Source: Pectobacterium aroidearum (GTDB lineage Bacteria; Pseudomonadota; Gammaproteobacteria; Enterobacterales; Enterobacteriaceae). From it: a DNA stretch of 64,000 nucleotides. Location of the stretch: NCBI RefSeq assembly GCF_041228105.1, contig NZ_CP166097.1, forward strand, positions 3,472,001 through 3,536,000, written 5' to 3'. The notes below the pieces were generated by a model. That model worked only from the letters and a program-made list of their open reading frames with translations, did not search any database and was not told the origin of the DNA. A program made the translations under genes and the position numbers. Below are positions 21,434-30,903 of this stretch, piece after piece; the stretch's first letter is position 1, and the number at the start of each line of letters is the position of its first letter.

Positions 21434-22324
21434 TCAGATCAATTCCGCCTGTTGGGCGAAACGCTGCAAGTTATTGTAGCCCAGCGTCGCATACGTCAGC
21501 GGATGCGCAACGGCCGGATCTTGTTCCGCTTCGACCACCAGCCACCCGCTGTAATGATTGGCTTTCAGAATGCTGAACACCGCCGGATAATCCACGCAAC
21601 CGTCGCCCGGTACAGTAAAGACACCGCTCAGCACCGCGTCTAAGAAGCTGGTCTTGCGGTTTTTCACATCTTTCAGCACATCTGGGCGAATATCTTTGCA
21701 GTGGACATGATTGATGCGGCTAATCCAGCGCTTCGCCACTGCCACCGGATCGGCACCGGCAAACGTCAGGTGGCCAGTATCCAGCAACAGCCCCACCTCT
21801 GGTCCGGTATGTTCCATCAGATTATCCACGTCCTGCGCACTTTCAATCACCGTTCCCATATGGTGATGATAGGCAATCTGCACGCCCTGACTTTGCGTGT
21901 AGCGCGCAAATTCGGTCAGCTTTTTACCGTATTCCGGCCAGCGCTCCTCCGGGAAACGCGGACGCAGATGGACCGGTTTTTGTTGATCGCCGTGAATCGC
22001 GCCCGTGACTTCGGCAAACACCAGCACCGTCGCACCGAGATCGCGCAATAACGCCAGATGCCCCTGCACCGCTTCAATCTCTTCTTCTACTGAACGAGTG
22101 AGCAGTTCACCGGAATACCAGCCGGAGACTAAACGCAAATCGTGCGCTTGCAGGATCGGTCCCAGCACGCTGGCCTGACGTGGGAATTTATTACCTAATT
22201 CAAAACCGGCGAAGCCTGCCTGCCGCCCTTCACTCAGGCAGGTTTCCAGCGGCGTGTCCGCGCCCAGAGAAGGCAGGTCGTCATTTGTCCAGGTGAGTGG
22301 ATTAATACCAAGTTGAACGGTCAT
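21434..22324 (-). CDS. iolE: Myo-inosose-2 dehydratase
   Basis: Converts 2-keto-myo-inositol (scyllo-inosose) to 3D-trihydroxycyclohexane-1,2-dione. The 296-residue TIM-barrel protein of the xylose-isomerase-like family has GINPLTWTNDD at the N-terminus (typical IolE beginning), VQIAYHHHMGT with metal-binding His residues, LLLDTGHLTFAG and INHVHCKDIRPDV. It is the middle gene of iolC-iolE-iolB on the minus strand. Confidence 0.95.
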   Translation of the reverse strand: MTVQLGINPLTWTNDDLPSLGADTPLETCLSEGRQAGFAGFELGNKFPRQASVLGPILQAHDLRLVSGWYSGELLTRSVEEEIEAVQGHLALLRDLGATVLVFAEVTGAIHGDQQKPVHLRPRFPEERWPEYGKKLTEFARYTQSQGVQIAYHHHMGTVIESAQDVDNLMEHTGPEVGLLLDTGHLTFAGADPVAVAKRWISRINHVHCKDIRPDVLKDVKNRKTSFLDAVLSGVFTVPGDGCVDYPAVFSILKANHYSGWLVVEAEQDPAVAHPLTYATLGYNNLQRFAQQAELI

Positions 22325-22358
22325 GTTATGTCCCTTTATTCGATCATATAAAAATGGG

Positions 22359-24263
22359 TTAACCGCGCTGCCGCCAGACGGCGATCAGTTGCAGGTAGTT
22401 ATGCTTAACTTGCTCAATCAATTCGGCGTCGTCGATCTCGTTACGCAGCCACTTCTGTGCAGGCTGGGCAAACAGGGTGCGACCGACGGCAAAACCTTTC
22501 ACAATCGGGAAACCGACGGCGGCGCTGAAACCCTGTTGCAGCGTTTCCAACGGCGCATCCAGCCCCAGAATCACCACGCCCCGACAGTAGGGATCGCGCT
22601 GCGCCAGCAGCGGCGTAAGCTGTTCCCAGCCTTCGGAGGACAGCGGTGGCAGTTTCCACCAGTCGGGGCGCACGCCGAGGTTGTAGAAGCGTTGAATGGC
22701 CCGCAGGTAAAGCGCATCGCTGTGCGGCATCCCCGCTGGCAGAATGACTTCAAGCAGCAGTTCATGGCCGGATTGGCGGCAGGCCTGATAGACCTCCATC
22801 ACCTTCATTTCCTGCTCGCGCCGCAGCGCGTGAGCGTCTTCCGGGTGGAAGAACACCAGACATTTCACTACGTGTTCTAGCGGCCAGCTCACCAGCTGTG
22901 AACCGATATTGCCGCGCTCCATCATTAACGGACGCGATCCCGGTAGCTCAATCGGCCGGCCGATCCACCAACCTTTTCCGGTGATGTCATTCAGCGCATC
23001 CTGTCCGAACGTACCGTCGCACAGCAGACCCGCTTTGCCGTCCAGCCCTGCCTGTTGTGCCGCCTCATAGCTGGCACGCAGAATCAGCTTCTTCAGCGCC
23101 GGAATACGGTTAATTTCCGTGCCGCAGTTCAGCGCCATGTCTTCCAACTGGCTGCGGTGATCGAACGCAATCACGCACAGCTCATGCCACTGTTTACGAC
23201 GTGTGGTGACGCGGTGCAGATGGTTAAGTTCTTCGTCAAGATCGGGGCGTGGGACGCTCGCCGCGCGCGCCAGATAGTTATCCAGTTCGATCTTGCTTGG
23301 CATAGCTGGCGCACAGCCGTGGCGCGACACCACCAGTGCGCCGCAGGCATTGGCGTACGCACAGGCTTTCTCCCAGCCTTCGCCGTTAAGATAGCCACGT
23401 AGCAGGCCAGACATAAACGCATCGCCCGCGCCCAGCACGTTCAGCACATCCACGCGCACGCCTTTGATCGTGATGCCTTTATCCAAATGGTCAGGGATAG
23501 CGTCACTAAATACTGAGCAGCCCAATGCTCCACGCTTACACACCAGTTCAGCCTGCGTGTGCTGGCGTACCGTACGCAGCGCCTGCAAGGTATTCGTACT
23601 GCCGCCCGCAATGTGGAACTCCTCCTCGGTGCCGACAATCACGTCGAACAGCGACAGCACCTGCTGCAACTGCTCCGTAACCGCCTGCGCTTCGACAAAG
23701 CGGGTTTCACCGTCGCCCAACGACGTCAGTCCCCACAGCACCGGACGATAGTCAATGTCCAACACCGTCTTCACCCCGTTACGCCGCGCATATTGCAGCG
23801 CCGTCAGCACCGCTTCGCGCGTATTAGGATGAGAGAGATGCGTGCCGGTAATCGCCAGACAGCGTGACGATGCGATGTAATCCTCGGTGAAATCCTCTGG
23901 CGAAATCGCCATATCGGCACAGTTATCGCGGTAGAAAATCAGCGGAAAGGTATCGCGATCTTTGATGCCCAACAGCACCAGCGCCGTCAGACGTTCCTTA
24001 TCGGTAATTAAATGGCTGGTGTCACAGCCAACCTGATTCAACTCTTCACGCAGGAAGCGCCCCATATGCTCATCGCCCACCCGCGCCAGCATAGAAGAAC
24101 GCAGCCCCTGTCGCGCCGTGCCGTAAGCCACGTTGCCGGACGATCCGCCCAGATACTTGGCAAAGCTGCCCATATCTTCCAGACGCGCGCCGATTTGCTG
24201 CCCGTACAGATCGACAGCAACGCGCCCCATGCAAATCACATCAAACGTCTTTTCCTTACTCAT
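22359..24263 (-). CDS. iolC: 5-dehydro-2-deoxygluconokinase fused to a DUF2090 (aldolase-like) domain
   Basis: This 634-residue fusion has a PfkB-type kinase at residues about 1-320 (N-terminal GGSSGNVAYGTAR, C-terminal LNVLGAGDAFMSGLL with the catalytic Asp). It should phosphorylate 2-deoxy-5-keto-gluconate. The C-terminal half (about 325-634) is DUF2090, related to class I aldolases (IAFDHRSQLEDM, LLCDGTFGQDAL, VKCLVFFHPEDA), and may supply the following aldolase step (IolJ-type), since no separate iolJ gene is in the window. This fusion is common in proteobacterial iol loci. The ATG at 24263 has AGGA ten bases upstream; longer starts would include the intergenic sequence. Confidence 0.94.
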   Translation of the reverse strand: MSKEKTFDVICMGRVAVDLYGQQIGARLEDMGSFAKYLGGSSGNVAYGTARQGLRSSMLARVGDEHMGRFLREELNQVGCDTSHLITDKERLTALVLLGIKDRDTFPLIFYRDNCADMAISPEDFTEDYIASSRCLAITGTHLSHPNTREAVLTALQYARRNGVKTVLDIDYRPVLWGLTSLGDGETRFVEAQAVTEQLQQVLSLFDVIVGTEEEFHIAGGSTNTLQALRTVRQHTQAELVCKRGALGCSVFSDAIPDHLDKGITIKGVRVDVLNVLGAGDAFMSGLLRGYLNGEGWEKACAYANACGALVVSRHGCAPAMPSKIELDNYLARAASVPRPDLDEELNHLHRVTTRRKQWHELCVIAFDHRSQLEDMALNCGTEINRIPALKKLILRASYEAAQQAGLDGKAGLLCDGTFGQDALNDITGKGWWIGRPIELPGSRPLMMERGNIGSQLVSWPLEHVVKCLVFFHPEDAHALRREQEMKVMEVYQACRQSGHELLLEVILPAGMPHSDALYLRAIQRFYNLGVRPDWWKLPPLSSEGWEQLTPLLAQRDPYCRGVVILGLDAPLETLQQGFSAAVGFPIVKGFAVGRTLFAQPAQKWLRNEIDDAELIEQVKHNYLQLIAVWRQRG

Positions 24264-24309
24264 AGCAGCCAATCCTGTAAAAAAAGAAGAAATCACATCA
24301 GTTGGCGTA

Positions 24310-25443
24310 TTAGCCCACGTCGTCCACGTTCACCCAGCGCGCCGTTTCGTGTGACAGCACGATCGCATCCAGAACTCGCGAGACTTTCCAGCCCTCTTCG
24401 AAATCCGGCCACATCGGGACGTCAGCCGCAATACCGTCGATCAGATCGCGCACCTCCACCGTTTTCTGATCGTTAAACCCAATACCGTGTCCGGCACTGG
24501 CGCAGAAGGCCGCATAGTCAGGGTGCTGCGGTCCGGTCAGCAGCGTTTTGAATCCCTGCCGGTTCTCTGGTTCGTCATGCCGATAGAGCTTCAGCTCCGC
24601 CATCCGTTCCTGTGTGAAACTCAGCGTGCCTTTCGTACCGGTCACCACGTAGGTCAGCCCCATTTTGCGGCCGCAGGCGATACGCGAGGTTTCAATCACG
24701 CCGCGCGCACCGTTGGCAAAACGCACCATCGCATGCGCCTGATCTTCATTTTCGACCTGTACTAATTCGCTGCTACCCGGTGCCGTCGGGCGCTGTGCAA
24801 TCACGGTTTGCAGATCGCCGCAGACGCTGGCGATATCCCCCACCAGATACTGCGCCATATTGACGATATGCGCGGCCAGATCCCCCAGCGCCCCCAGCCC
24901 GGCGGTTTCTTTGAAACAGTGCCAATCCGCCGGCTTGTTCGGATCGGCCAGATAATCCTCGTTATGCGTGCCGTAAAAATGCACCACCTCACCAATCTCG
25001 CCGCTGGCGATAATCTCTTTGGCCAACTGTGAGGTCGGGTTCTTCATGTAGTTGAAACCCACCAGCGTTTTCACGCCCGCCCGCTGCGCGGCATCAACCA
25101 TTTCTCTGGCATCACGTGCGTTCAGCGCCAGCGGCTTTTCCGAGTAAACGTGCTTGCCGTGCTGGATAGCCGCCATCGCCATCGTCTTATGCAGAAAGTT
25201 CGGCGCGCAGATATCCACCACGTCAATGTCTGGATCCGCCACCAGCGCACGCCAGTCCCCCGTTGAGCGCTGAAAACCGAACTCCTGCGCCCGTTTGGCC
25301 GCCAGCTCCGGCGACACTTCTGCCAACATCGCCTTCACCAGGTTGCCTTTCAGCGGGAAGACCGTCGGCGCCTGCGCGTAAGCGATGGCATGTGCACGGC
25401 CGATATAGCCGGTGCCGATTAACCCAATGCGTACATCCTTCAT
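24310..25443 (-). CDS. Gfo/Idh/MocA-family oxidoreductase, inositol dehydrogenase-like
   Basis: This 376-residue NAD(P)-dependent dehydrogenase has N-terminal VRIGLIGTGYIGRAHA (Rossmann glycine motif), EKPLAL with the catalytic Lys near residue 100, and KTLVGFNYMKNP. It is the second such enzyme in the locus; the other (29160-30146) is closer to the classical IolG. This one may act on another isomer such as scyllo- or D-chiro-inositol, or on a keto intermediate. GAGGTGG lies just upstream of the chosen ATG. The gene follows the permease gene by 40 bases on the same strand, so transport and oxidation are probably coupled in one transcript. Confidence 0.88.
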   Translation of the reverse strand: MKDVRIGLIGTGYIGRAHAIAYAQAPTVFPLKGNLVKAMLAEVSPELAAKRAQEFGFQRSTGDWRALVADPDIDVVDICAPNFLHKTMAMAAIQHGKHVYSEKPLALNARDAREMVDAAQRAGVKTLVGFNYMKNPTSQLAKEIIASGEIGEVVHFYGTHNEDYLADPNKPADWHCFKETAGLGALGDLAAHIVNMAQYLVGDIASVCGDLQTVIAQRPTAPGSSELVQVENEDQAHAMVRFANGARGVIETSRIACGRKMGLTYVVTGTKGTLSFTQERMAELKLYRHDEPENRQGFKTLLTGPQHPDYAAFCASAGHGIGFNDQKTVEVRDLIDGIAADVPMWPDFEEGWKVSRVLDAIVLSHETARWVNVDDVG

Positions 25444-25483
25444 ATCCACCTCGGTGCAAAAAAAGAATCGGTACGGGTGCGGC

Positions 25484-26515
25484 TCAGATAGCGCCGCGAC
25501 GGCTCTTGGCATAGGTGTCGAACGCCACGGCCAGCACGATAATTAACCCGGTGATGATCTGTTGGTAGTAGGCCGATACGTTCATCAACACCAGTCCGTT
25601 AATCAGGATCCCCATGATGATCGAGCCGATAATGGTGCCGCTGATCCGGCCGTAGCCGCCCATCAGCGAGGTGCCGCCGATGACCACCGAGGCGATGACG
25701 CGCAGCTCGAAGGTGATCCCCGCGACCGCTTCTGCGCTGCCGAGACGGGCGCTGAGAATAAAGCCCGCCAGACCAGCCAGACAGCCAATCACGACGTAAA
25801 CGCTGACCAGCACTCGCTGCACATTCACCCCAGCCAGACGCGCAGCTTCGGTGTTGCCGCCAATGGCGTAGACGAAGCGGCCCCAACGGGTTTTATGCAG
25901 CGCCAGATAGCCCAGCAAGGCGACCAGCGCGAAGATCCAGATCGGCACCGAAATACCGAGAATCTCGCCCCGCCCCCACCAGCGATAGCCGGGGTCAAAA
26001 CCAGCAATCGGCGCGCCGTCGTTCATCACCAGCGTTAACCCGCGCCAGATCGTCATCCCGCCCAGCGTAACGATAAACGGCGGCAGACGCAGTTTGGTTA
26101 CCCCTAAACCATGCAGGAAACCAATGAAGGTACCCATTGCCAGACAGATGCCCAACGCAACCAGCCAGCTCAAGCCGAACCAAGCATCAGGATCAACGGT
26201 GGTGAAGTTGTCGCCTTTAATTACCGAAGCGGCGGTGATGGCACACACTGCCAGAATTGAGCCGACGGACAGGTCGATCCCGGCGGTCAGAATGACGAAC
26301 GTCATCCCTACCGCCATGATGCCGTAGATGGAAACTTCGGTCAGGATGTTGGTGATGTTGCGTTCGGACAAAAAGTTACTGTTTTGCGACTGAAAGAAGA
26401 TCAGCAGCAAAATCATGAAAATAAACACGCCGAAGCGTTCGAAAAAAGCAATCGGATCAAAACGTCCGCGCGGATTGGACGGCGTAATGCTCTTAGAAAG
26501 CGGCTGCTGGGACAT
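25484..26515 (-). CDS. iatP-like: Inositol ABC transporter, permease (RbsC-like)
   Basis: This 343-residue inner-membrane permease of the ribose/xylose/inositol class has about ten hydrophobic segments, SLSVGSILAVCAITAASVI-type helices and the GGNTEAARLAGVNVQRV coupling loop near residue 225. Specificity for inositol is inferred from its position between the ATPase gene and iol dehydrogenase genes. It lies 12 bases after the ATPase stop, so the three transporter genes appear to be one operon. Confidence 0.92.
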   Translation of the reverse strand: MSQQPLSKSITPSNPRGRFDPIAFFERFGVFIFMILLLIFFQSQNSNFLSERNITNILTEVSIYGIMAVGMTFVILTAGIDLSVGSILAVCAITAASVIKGDNFTTVDPDAWFGLSWLVALGICLAMGTFIGFLHGLGVTKLRLPPFIVTLGGMTIWRGLTLVMNDGAPIAGFDPGYRWWGRGEILGISVPIWIFALVALLGYLALHKTRWGRFVYAIGGNTEAARLAGVNVQRVLVSVYVVIGCLAGLAGFILSARLGSAEAVAGITFELRVIASVVIGGTSLMGGYGRISGTIIGSIIMGILINGLVLMNVSAYYQQIITGLIIVLAVAFDTYAKSRRGAI

Positions 26516-26527
26516 GCGTCACCTCCG

Positions 26528-28075
26528 TTATGCTGCGTGTAATGCGTCGTGGCAAATGGCCATCATCGTCATCAGTTTTTCTTCTGTGGCGTCATCGCCA
26601 TGAATTTCCCCGCTAATTCGCCCTTCGCTGAGCGTGATGATGCGGTCGGAAATCGCCATGATTTCCGGCAGGTCGGAGGAAATCACAATCACGGCGACGC
26701 CCCGTTTCGCCATATCGAACAGCACCTGATGCACTTCGGACTTGGTGCCGACATCGATGCCGCGCGTGGGCTCATCCACAATCAATACCTTGGGATTCAG
26801 CGCCATACAGCGAGCAAGAATCACCTTTTGCTGGTTGCCACCCGACAGTTTGCGTACCTCCTGCTCGCTGTTCACCATCTTGATGTGCAGCGCCTGACGG
26901 TAAGCTTCAATCAGATCGTCTTCCTTACGGGTGTTCACAAACCAGCGCCAGCGCATGAGCGATGAGAGGTTGGAGAGTGAAATGTTTTCCCTGATCGATA
27001 ATCCCAATACCGCGCCTTCTTTCTTACGGTCTTCCGGCACCAGTGCGATGCCTTGGGACAGCGCATGCAGCGGCGTAGACGGATGGTAAGGGGTGCCATC
27101 CAGCACAAACTCACCGGTTGAGAACGCGTCGGCACCAAACAGACAACGTGCAATTTCCGTACGGCCTGCGCCCACCAGTCCGGCGATCCCGAGCACTTCG
27201 CCCGCATGTACCTGGAAATTGATGTCTTTTAGCGCGATGCCGTGCGCATCCAGCGGTGGTTTTTCCCGGCTTAAGCCCTTCACCGCCAGACGTACCGGCT
27301 TATCCTGATGATGCGTTTCTGAAGGCGGACGGCGATTAAACACCACATCGCGACCGACCATCAGTCGAATAATCTCCTGCACATTCGTGCTGGCGACGTC
27401 GCCGGAACCGGTGTAGCGGCCGTCCTGAAACACGGTAAACCGATCGCACAATTGGAAGACTTCGTGCAGCCGGTGCGTGACATACACCACGCTCACGCCG
27501 CGTCCTTTAAGCTCGCGCACCACGCGGTGCAGGCTGTCGACTTCACTGTCGCTCAACGCCGCCGACGGCTCATCCATCACAATCAGCTTGGCGTTCAATG
27601 TCAGCGCTCTGGCGATTTCCACCATCTGCTGCTGCGCCACGCTCAAACGTGCCACCTGCGTCGTCGGCGCAATGTTCAATTTCAGATAATCCAGTACCGC
27701 TTTCGCCTCACGATTGACTGCCAGAGCATCCACAAATACGCCGCTGCGCTGCGGCTCACGCCCCAGGAACATGTTCTCTGCCACACTCATATTGGGCAGC
27801 AGGTTAAATTCCTGATAAATGGTGATAATCCCCCGCTTTTGGCGCTCAACCGGCGATTCAAGCGGTAACAGCTTTTCGCCGCCAAACCAGATGTCGCCGC
27901 TGGTTTGCGGTTGCGCCCCAGCCAGCGCCTTCAATAGCGTCGATTTACCCGCGCCGTTTTCGCCCAATAACGCATGAATCTCTCCCGGCTGTACGGTCAG
28001 CTGTGCGTTGCTCAGCGCCCACACGCCGGAGAAGCTCTTTGCCAGATTGGTAATCTTCAGTAGGGGTTCCGTCAT
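26528..28075 (-). CDS. iatA-like: Inositol ABC transporter, ATPase (RbsA-like, two domains)
   Basis: This 515-residue sugar-type ATPase has two nucleotide-binding halves. Half 1 has Walker A GENGAGKST (near residue 38), signature RLSVAQQQMVEIARAL and Walker B LIVMDEPSAALSD. Half 2 has GLVGAGRTEIARCL as the degenerate Walker A, LSGGNQQKVILARC and VLIVDEPTRGIDVG. A degenerate second site is usual for RbsA/MglA. It energises the adjacent permease. Confidence 0.94.
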   Translation of the reverse strand: MTEPLLKITNLAKSFSGVWALSNAQLTVQPGEIHALLGENGAGKSTLLKALAGAQPQTSGDIWFGGEKLLPLESPVERQKRGIITIYQEFNLLPNMSVAENMFLGREPQRSGVFVDALAVNREAKAVLDYLKLNIAPTTQVARLSVAQQQMVEIARALTLNAKLIVMDEPSAALSDSEVDSLHRVVRELKGRGVSVVYVTHRLHEVFQLCDRFTVFQDGRYTGSGDVASTNVQEIIRLMVGRDVVFNRRPPSETHHQDKPVRLAVKGLSREKPPLDAHGIALKDINFQVHAGEVLGIAGLVGAGRTEIARCLFGADAFSTGEFVLDGTPYHPSTPLHALSQGIALVPEDRKKEGAVLGLSIRENISLSNLSSLMRWRWFVNTRKEDDLIEAYRQALHIKMVNSEQEVRKLSGGNQQKVILARCMALNPKVLIVDEPTRGIDVGTKSEVHQVLFDMAKRGVAVIVISSDLPEIMAISDRIITLSEGRISGEIHGDDATEEKLMTMMAICHDALHAA

Positions 28076-28141
28076 GTTTACCTTCCTCCCGCAAGGCCGC
28101 GCGAACGCGGCCTGCTGAATACCTTTTATGTAGAGAACGAT

Positions 28142-29080
28142 TTATTTACCCGCTTCGCCAATGCGTTCGGCATCGTTCAGGTTATCTTTGGTAATCATGG
28201 TCGGTTGGTAGTCTGCCCCGGTGATCGGCGCTTTGCTGCGGATGTTATTGGTCAATTGCGTCAACGCGGTGGTCACAGCGTAGCCCGGACGCTGATCGGC
28301 GGTAACAGCCAGCCAGCCGTCACGTACACGAGCCAGTGCTTCTGGCACAGCATCAAAACCGGTTACCATTACCTCGCCAGGTTTCAGACCTTGCCCCTGT
28401 AACGCTTCAATCGCGCCCAGCGCCATGTCGTCATTCGCAGAGAGGATCACCTGTGGGCGTTTAGGTAACGACGGCAGGACACTTTCTACGATGCGCATCC
28501 CTTCGGAACGCATCCAGTTCCCCGTCTGATCGGCCACAATGCGGTACTTGCTGCCGCCCGCTTTCAGGCTGTCACGAATCCCCTGCGTCCGCTCGATATT
28601 AGAAGAAGAGCCCGGCTGGCCGGTTAGCAGAATAATCTCTGCGCCATTCGGGAATTTGGTTTTGACATAGTCGGCAATCGCCTGACCACCTTTGTAGTTA
28701 TTCGCCCCAAAATGCGGCACGGCTTTTTCCGTTTTCACCGAACGATCCAGCGTCACGACTGGTAACTTGGCATCCTGAATTTCGGTCACTGCGCTGGAAA
28801 CCGCGTTAACATCATTCGGTGACACCACGAAGCCGAGTGCGCCACGCGTGATGGCATTTTCCAAATCGGCGGCCTGCTTCGGCGAGCTACCCTGCCCATC
28901 CAGTACCTGCAAATTCACGCCCAGTTCTTTGGCGGCTTTAACTGCGGTGCGCTGCATATGAACTTCAAACGGCATAGCGAGATTCGGCGTACTGAAAACG
29001 ATTTGTTCATTTTGGGCCTGAGCAAGACCAGACAGACCCAGTGCGATGGCGATTGCGGAAACGCTGATGATCTTTTTCAT
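28142..29080 (-). CDS. ibpA/iatB-like: Inositol ABC transporter, periplasmic binding protein
   Basis: This 312-residue precursor has a signal peptide ending near LAQAQ (residue about 22). The mature part has the type 1 periplasmic binding fold of ribose-binding proteins: QAADLENAITRGALGFVVSP, PVVTLDRSV, and AIEALQGQGLKPGEVMVTGFDA. It would bind inositol in the periplasm and pass it to the RbsC-like permease. It is transcribed just upstream of the ATPase gene (67-base gap). Sugar specificity is from context. Confidence 0.93.
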   Translation of the reverse strand: MKKIISVSAIAIALGLSGLAQAQNEQIVFSTPNLAMPFEVHMQRTAVKAAKELGVNLQVLDGQGSSPKQAADLENAITRGALGFVVSPNDVNAVSSAVTEIQDAKLPVVTLDRSVKTEKAVPHFGANNYKGGQAIADYVKTKFPNGAEIILLTGQPGSSSNIERTQGIRDSLKAGGSKYRIVADQTGNWMRSEGMRIVESVLPSLPKRPQVILSANDDMALGAIEALQGQGLKPGEVMVTGFDAVPEALARVRDGWLAVTADQRPGYAVTTALTQLTNNIRSKAPITGADYQPTMITKDNLNDAERIGEAGK

Positions 29081-29159
29081 ATCTCTTTTCTCTTCATCTG
29101 CTTCTGTTATAGGTAGGGGTGTAGGGTTGAAAGCAGGTAAAACGCGGAGTGCCGTACGG

Positions 29160-30146
29160 TTACACGGCGACCTCCTTGCCTTGAGCCAGGGATTCGAAGG
29201 CTTTATCCGCCAGATTCAACGCACGCTCACCATCCAGACCGGAGCACTCCGGCTGGGTGCGGCCATTCAGTACATCGACAAAGTGCTGCCACTCTGCCGC
29301 GTACGCCGCGTGATAGCGTTGCAGGAAGAAATATTCGGGTTTCGCCGCCAGACAGCCGTCGTCGGTCCACTGCTCGACCACGTTTTCGCGGATATTGCCC
29401 GCGCTGAGCACACCTTTCGCACCATGCAGTTCGAGACGTTGATCGTAGCCGTAGCCGGAGCGGCGGCTGTTGACGATGGTCGCCATCGCGCCAGAAGCAA
29501 ATTTCAGCACGATAAATGCGGTATCAATGTCACCCGCCTCACCAATGGCCGGATCGACCAGATTGCTGCCTTGTGCAAAGACTGACACCGGCTCCTCGCC
29601 CATAATGAAGCGCGCCATATCGAAATCATGGATCGTCATGTCGCGGAACATACCACCGGAAACGCGAACATATTCAGCAGGCGGCGGCGACGGATCGCGG
29701 GAGATAATCAGCAGGGATTCTGGTTTTCCGATGCGCCCCTCACCAGCCAGCGTTTTGACGCGGCGGAATTGCGGGTCATAGCGGCGGTTAAACCCGACAA
29801 ACAGCGGCACGTTCTGCTGCTTGACGACGGTCAGGCAATCGCGAACGCGGGCAATATCCAGATGCACGGGTTTTTCGCAGAAAATGGCTTTGCCATGTTT
29901 GGCAGCCAGTTCAATCAAGTCGGCGTGCGTGTCGGTCGCAGAGGCAATCAGGACGGCGTGCACCGCCGGATCGTTCATGACTTCATCCACGGTTTGCACT
30001 TTGGTATGGTAGCGTTCGGCCAGCGTCGCGGCATTGGTTGGGTTGGGATCGACGACCGCGTACAGATTGGTTTCTTTGTGTGCCGCGATGTTCACTGCAT
30101 GGACCTGGCCGATACGGCCTGCGCCCAGTAAAGCGATGTTAAACAT
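29160..30146 (-). CDS. iolG: Inositol 2-dehydrogenase
   Basis: Catalyses the first catabolic step, NAD-dependent oxidation of myo-inositol to 2-keto-myo-inositol. The 328-residue Gfo/Idh protein has FNIALLGAGRIGQVHAVNI (Rossmann), IFCEKPVHLD with the catalytic Lys, FVGFNRRYDPQF, and GGMFRDMTIHDFDMARFIMG carrying the catalytic Asp and His. The ATG at 30146 is chosen because it starts directly at the Rossmann strand, as in IolG relatives; the open frame extends further upstream without support. The gene is followed by the transporter genes on the same strand. Confidence 0.94.
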   Translation of the reverse strand: MFNIALLGAGRIGQVHAVNIAAHKETNLYAVVDPNPTNAATLAERYHTKVQTVDEVMNDPAVHAVLIASATDTHADLIELAAKHGKAIFCEKPVHLDIARVRDCLTVVKQQNVPLFVGFNRRYDPQFRRVKTLAGEGRIGKPESLLIISRDPSPPPAEYVRVSGGMFRDMTIHDFDMARFIMGEEPVSVFAQGSNLVDPAIGEAGDIDTAFIVLKFASGAMATIVNSRRSGYGYDQRLELHGAKGVLSAGNIRENVVEQWTDDGCLAAKPEYFFLQRYHAAYAAEWQHFVDVLNGRTQPECSGLDGERALNLADKAFESLAQGKEVAV

Positions 30147-30586
30147 AGATGCTCCCTTGCTGCCTGAGTGGCGTTTAATGCCAGACTGAAAAAGTGACGG
30201 GATAACGGCTAGTCGCATTCTTCCCCCAGCCCCATCACCCGCTTTTTACCACAAATCCTGATAGCTAAAATAAAACATTTATTTCAGTTTTGTATAAATT
30301 GAAAATTATGTTTTTGCGTGTCAGTTAACATTTTCATGACATCTTCGCTGTTTTCTGCAACCCCAATCACACATCATCTGAGAACGTTTGTGGGGGTATA
30401 CATGCCTATCAGGGGATCGGTTAGGCGCTGGCGTAAAAGGGAGGGAAAAATGAAACCGTGGTTTGAAAATGAAATGAATATTTCAGATTGGTTCAGGAAT
30501 ATAAGGGAGGATTAGGCAACACTACAGATCGCACACTTCATCTGCACAGACTGTCTCTTCATCACATTTTATTCAGATTCAGAGAC

Positions 30587-30831
30587 CATTTCGTGCGCTA
30601 CAATAAAGACATTCCATGCCACCTCGTAGCACGCGCCCGACACAGGGCGGCTCAGTTGCCGTCGCCCTGTGAACCCTGGCTTTCGGCTAAATTATGTCGC
30701 TGCGCGATGCCATCGGTGTTCATGAGCACGATTCGAGCCGCCAGTGACGCGTTCCCTACGCGGCACTGGCTTTCGCGGCATCCATGCCGCTCACTCGATG
30801 CTCACGCCCACCGCTGCATAATTTTTACGCC
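30587..30831. repeat. Long structured intergenic repeat, copy A
   Basis: A 245-base element between iolG and iolD, homologous to copy B at 32894-33213 in the same orientation. It starts CATTTCGTGCGC and ends CATAATTTTTACGCC. Nested stems are visible: CACAGGGCG/CGCCCTGTG (30641-30649 with 30663-30671), GCCAGTG/CACTGGC (30740-30746 with 30764-30770), GCGGCAT/ATGCCGC (30775-30781 with 30784-30790), and an outer AAATTATG/CATAATTT (30689-30696 with 30817-30824). Short frames across it lack homology and are probably noise. The rest of the 30147-30903 gap is A+T-rich promoter-like DNA upstream of iolG. Confidence 0.85.
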
Positions 30832-30903
30832 GAATAACACCCAAATCCCACTTACATCCCGACATTATTTGTGACTCAGAAATAGCCACTAAGGGGAGAT
30901 CAC

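Noticed and set aside
30318..30874. Two short plus-strand frames between iolG and iolD
   Set aside because: One runs through structured repeat copy A and neither has homology. The hairpins explain the sequence better than coding does.
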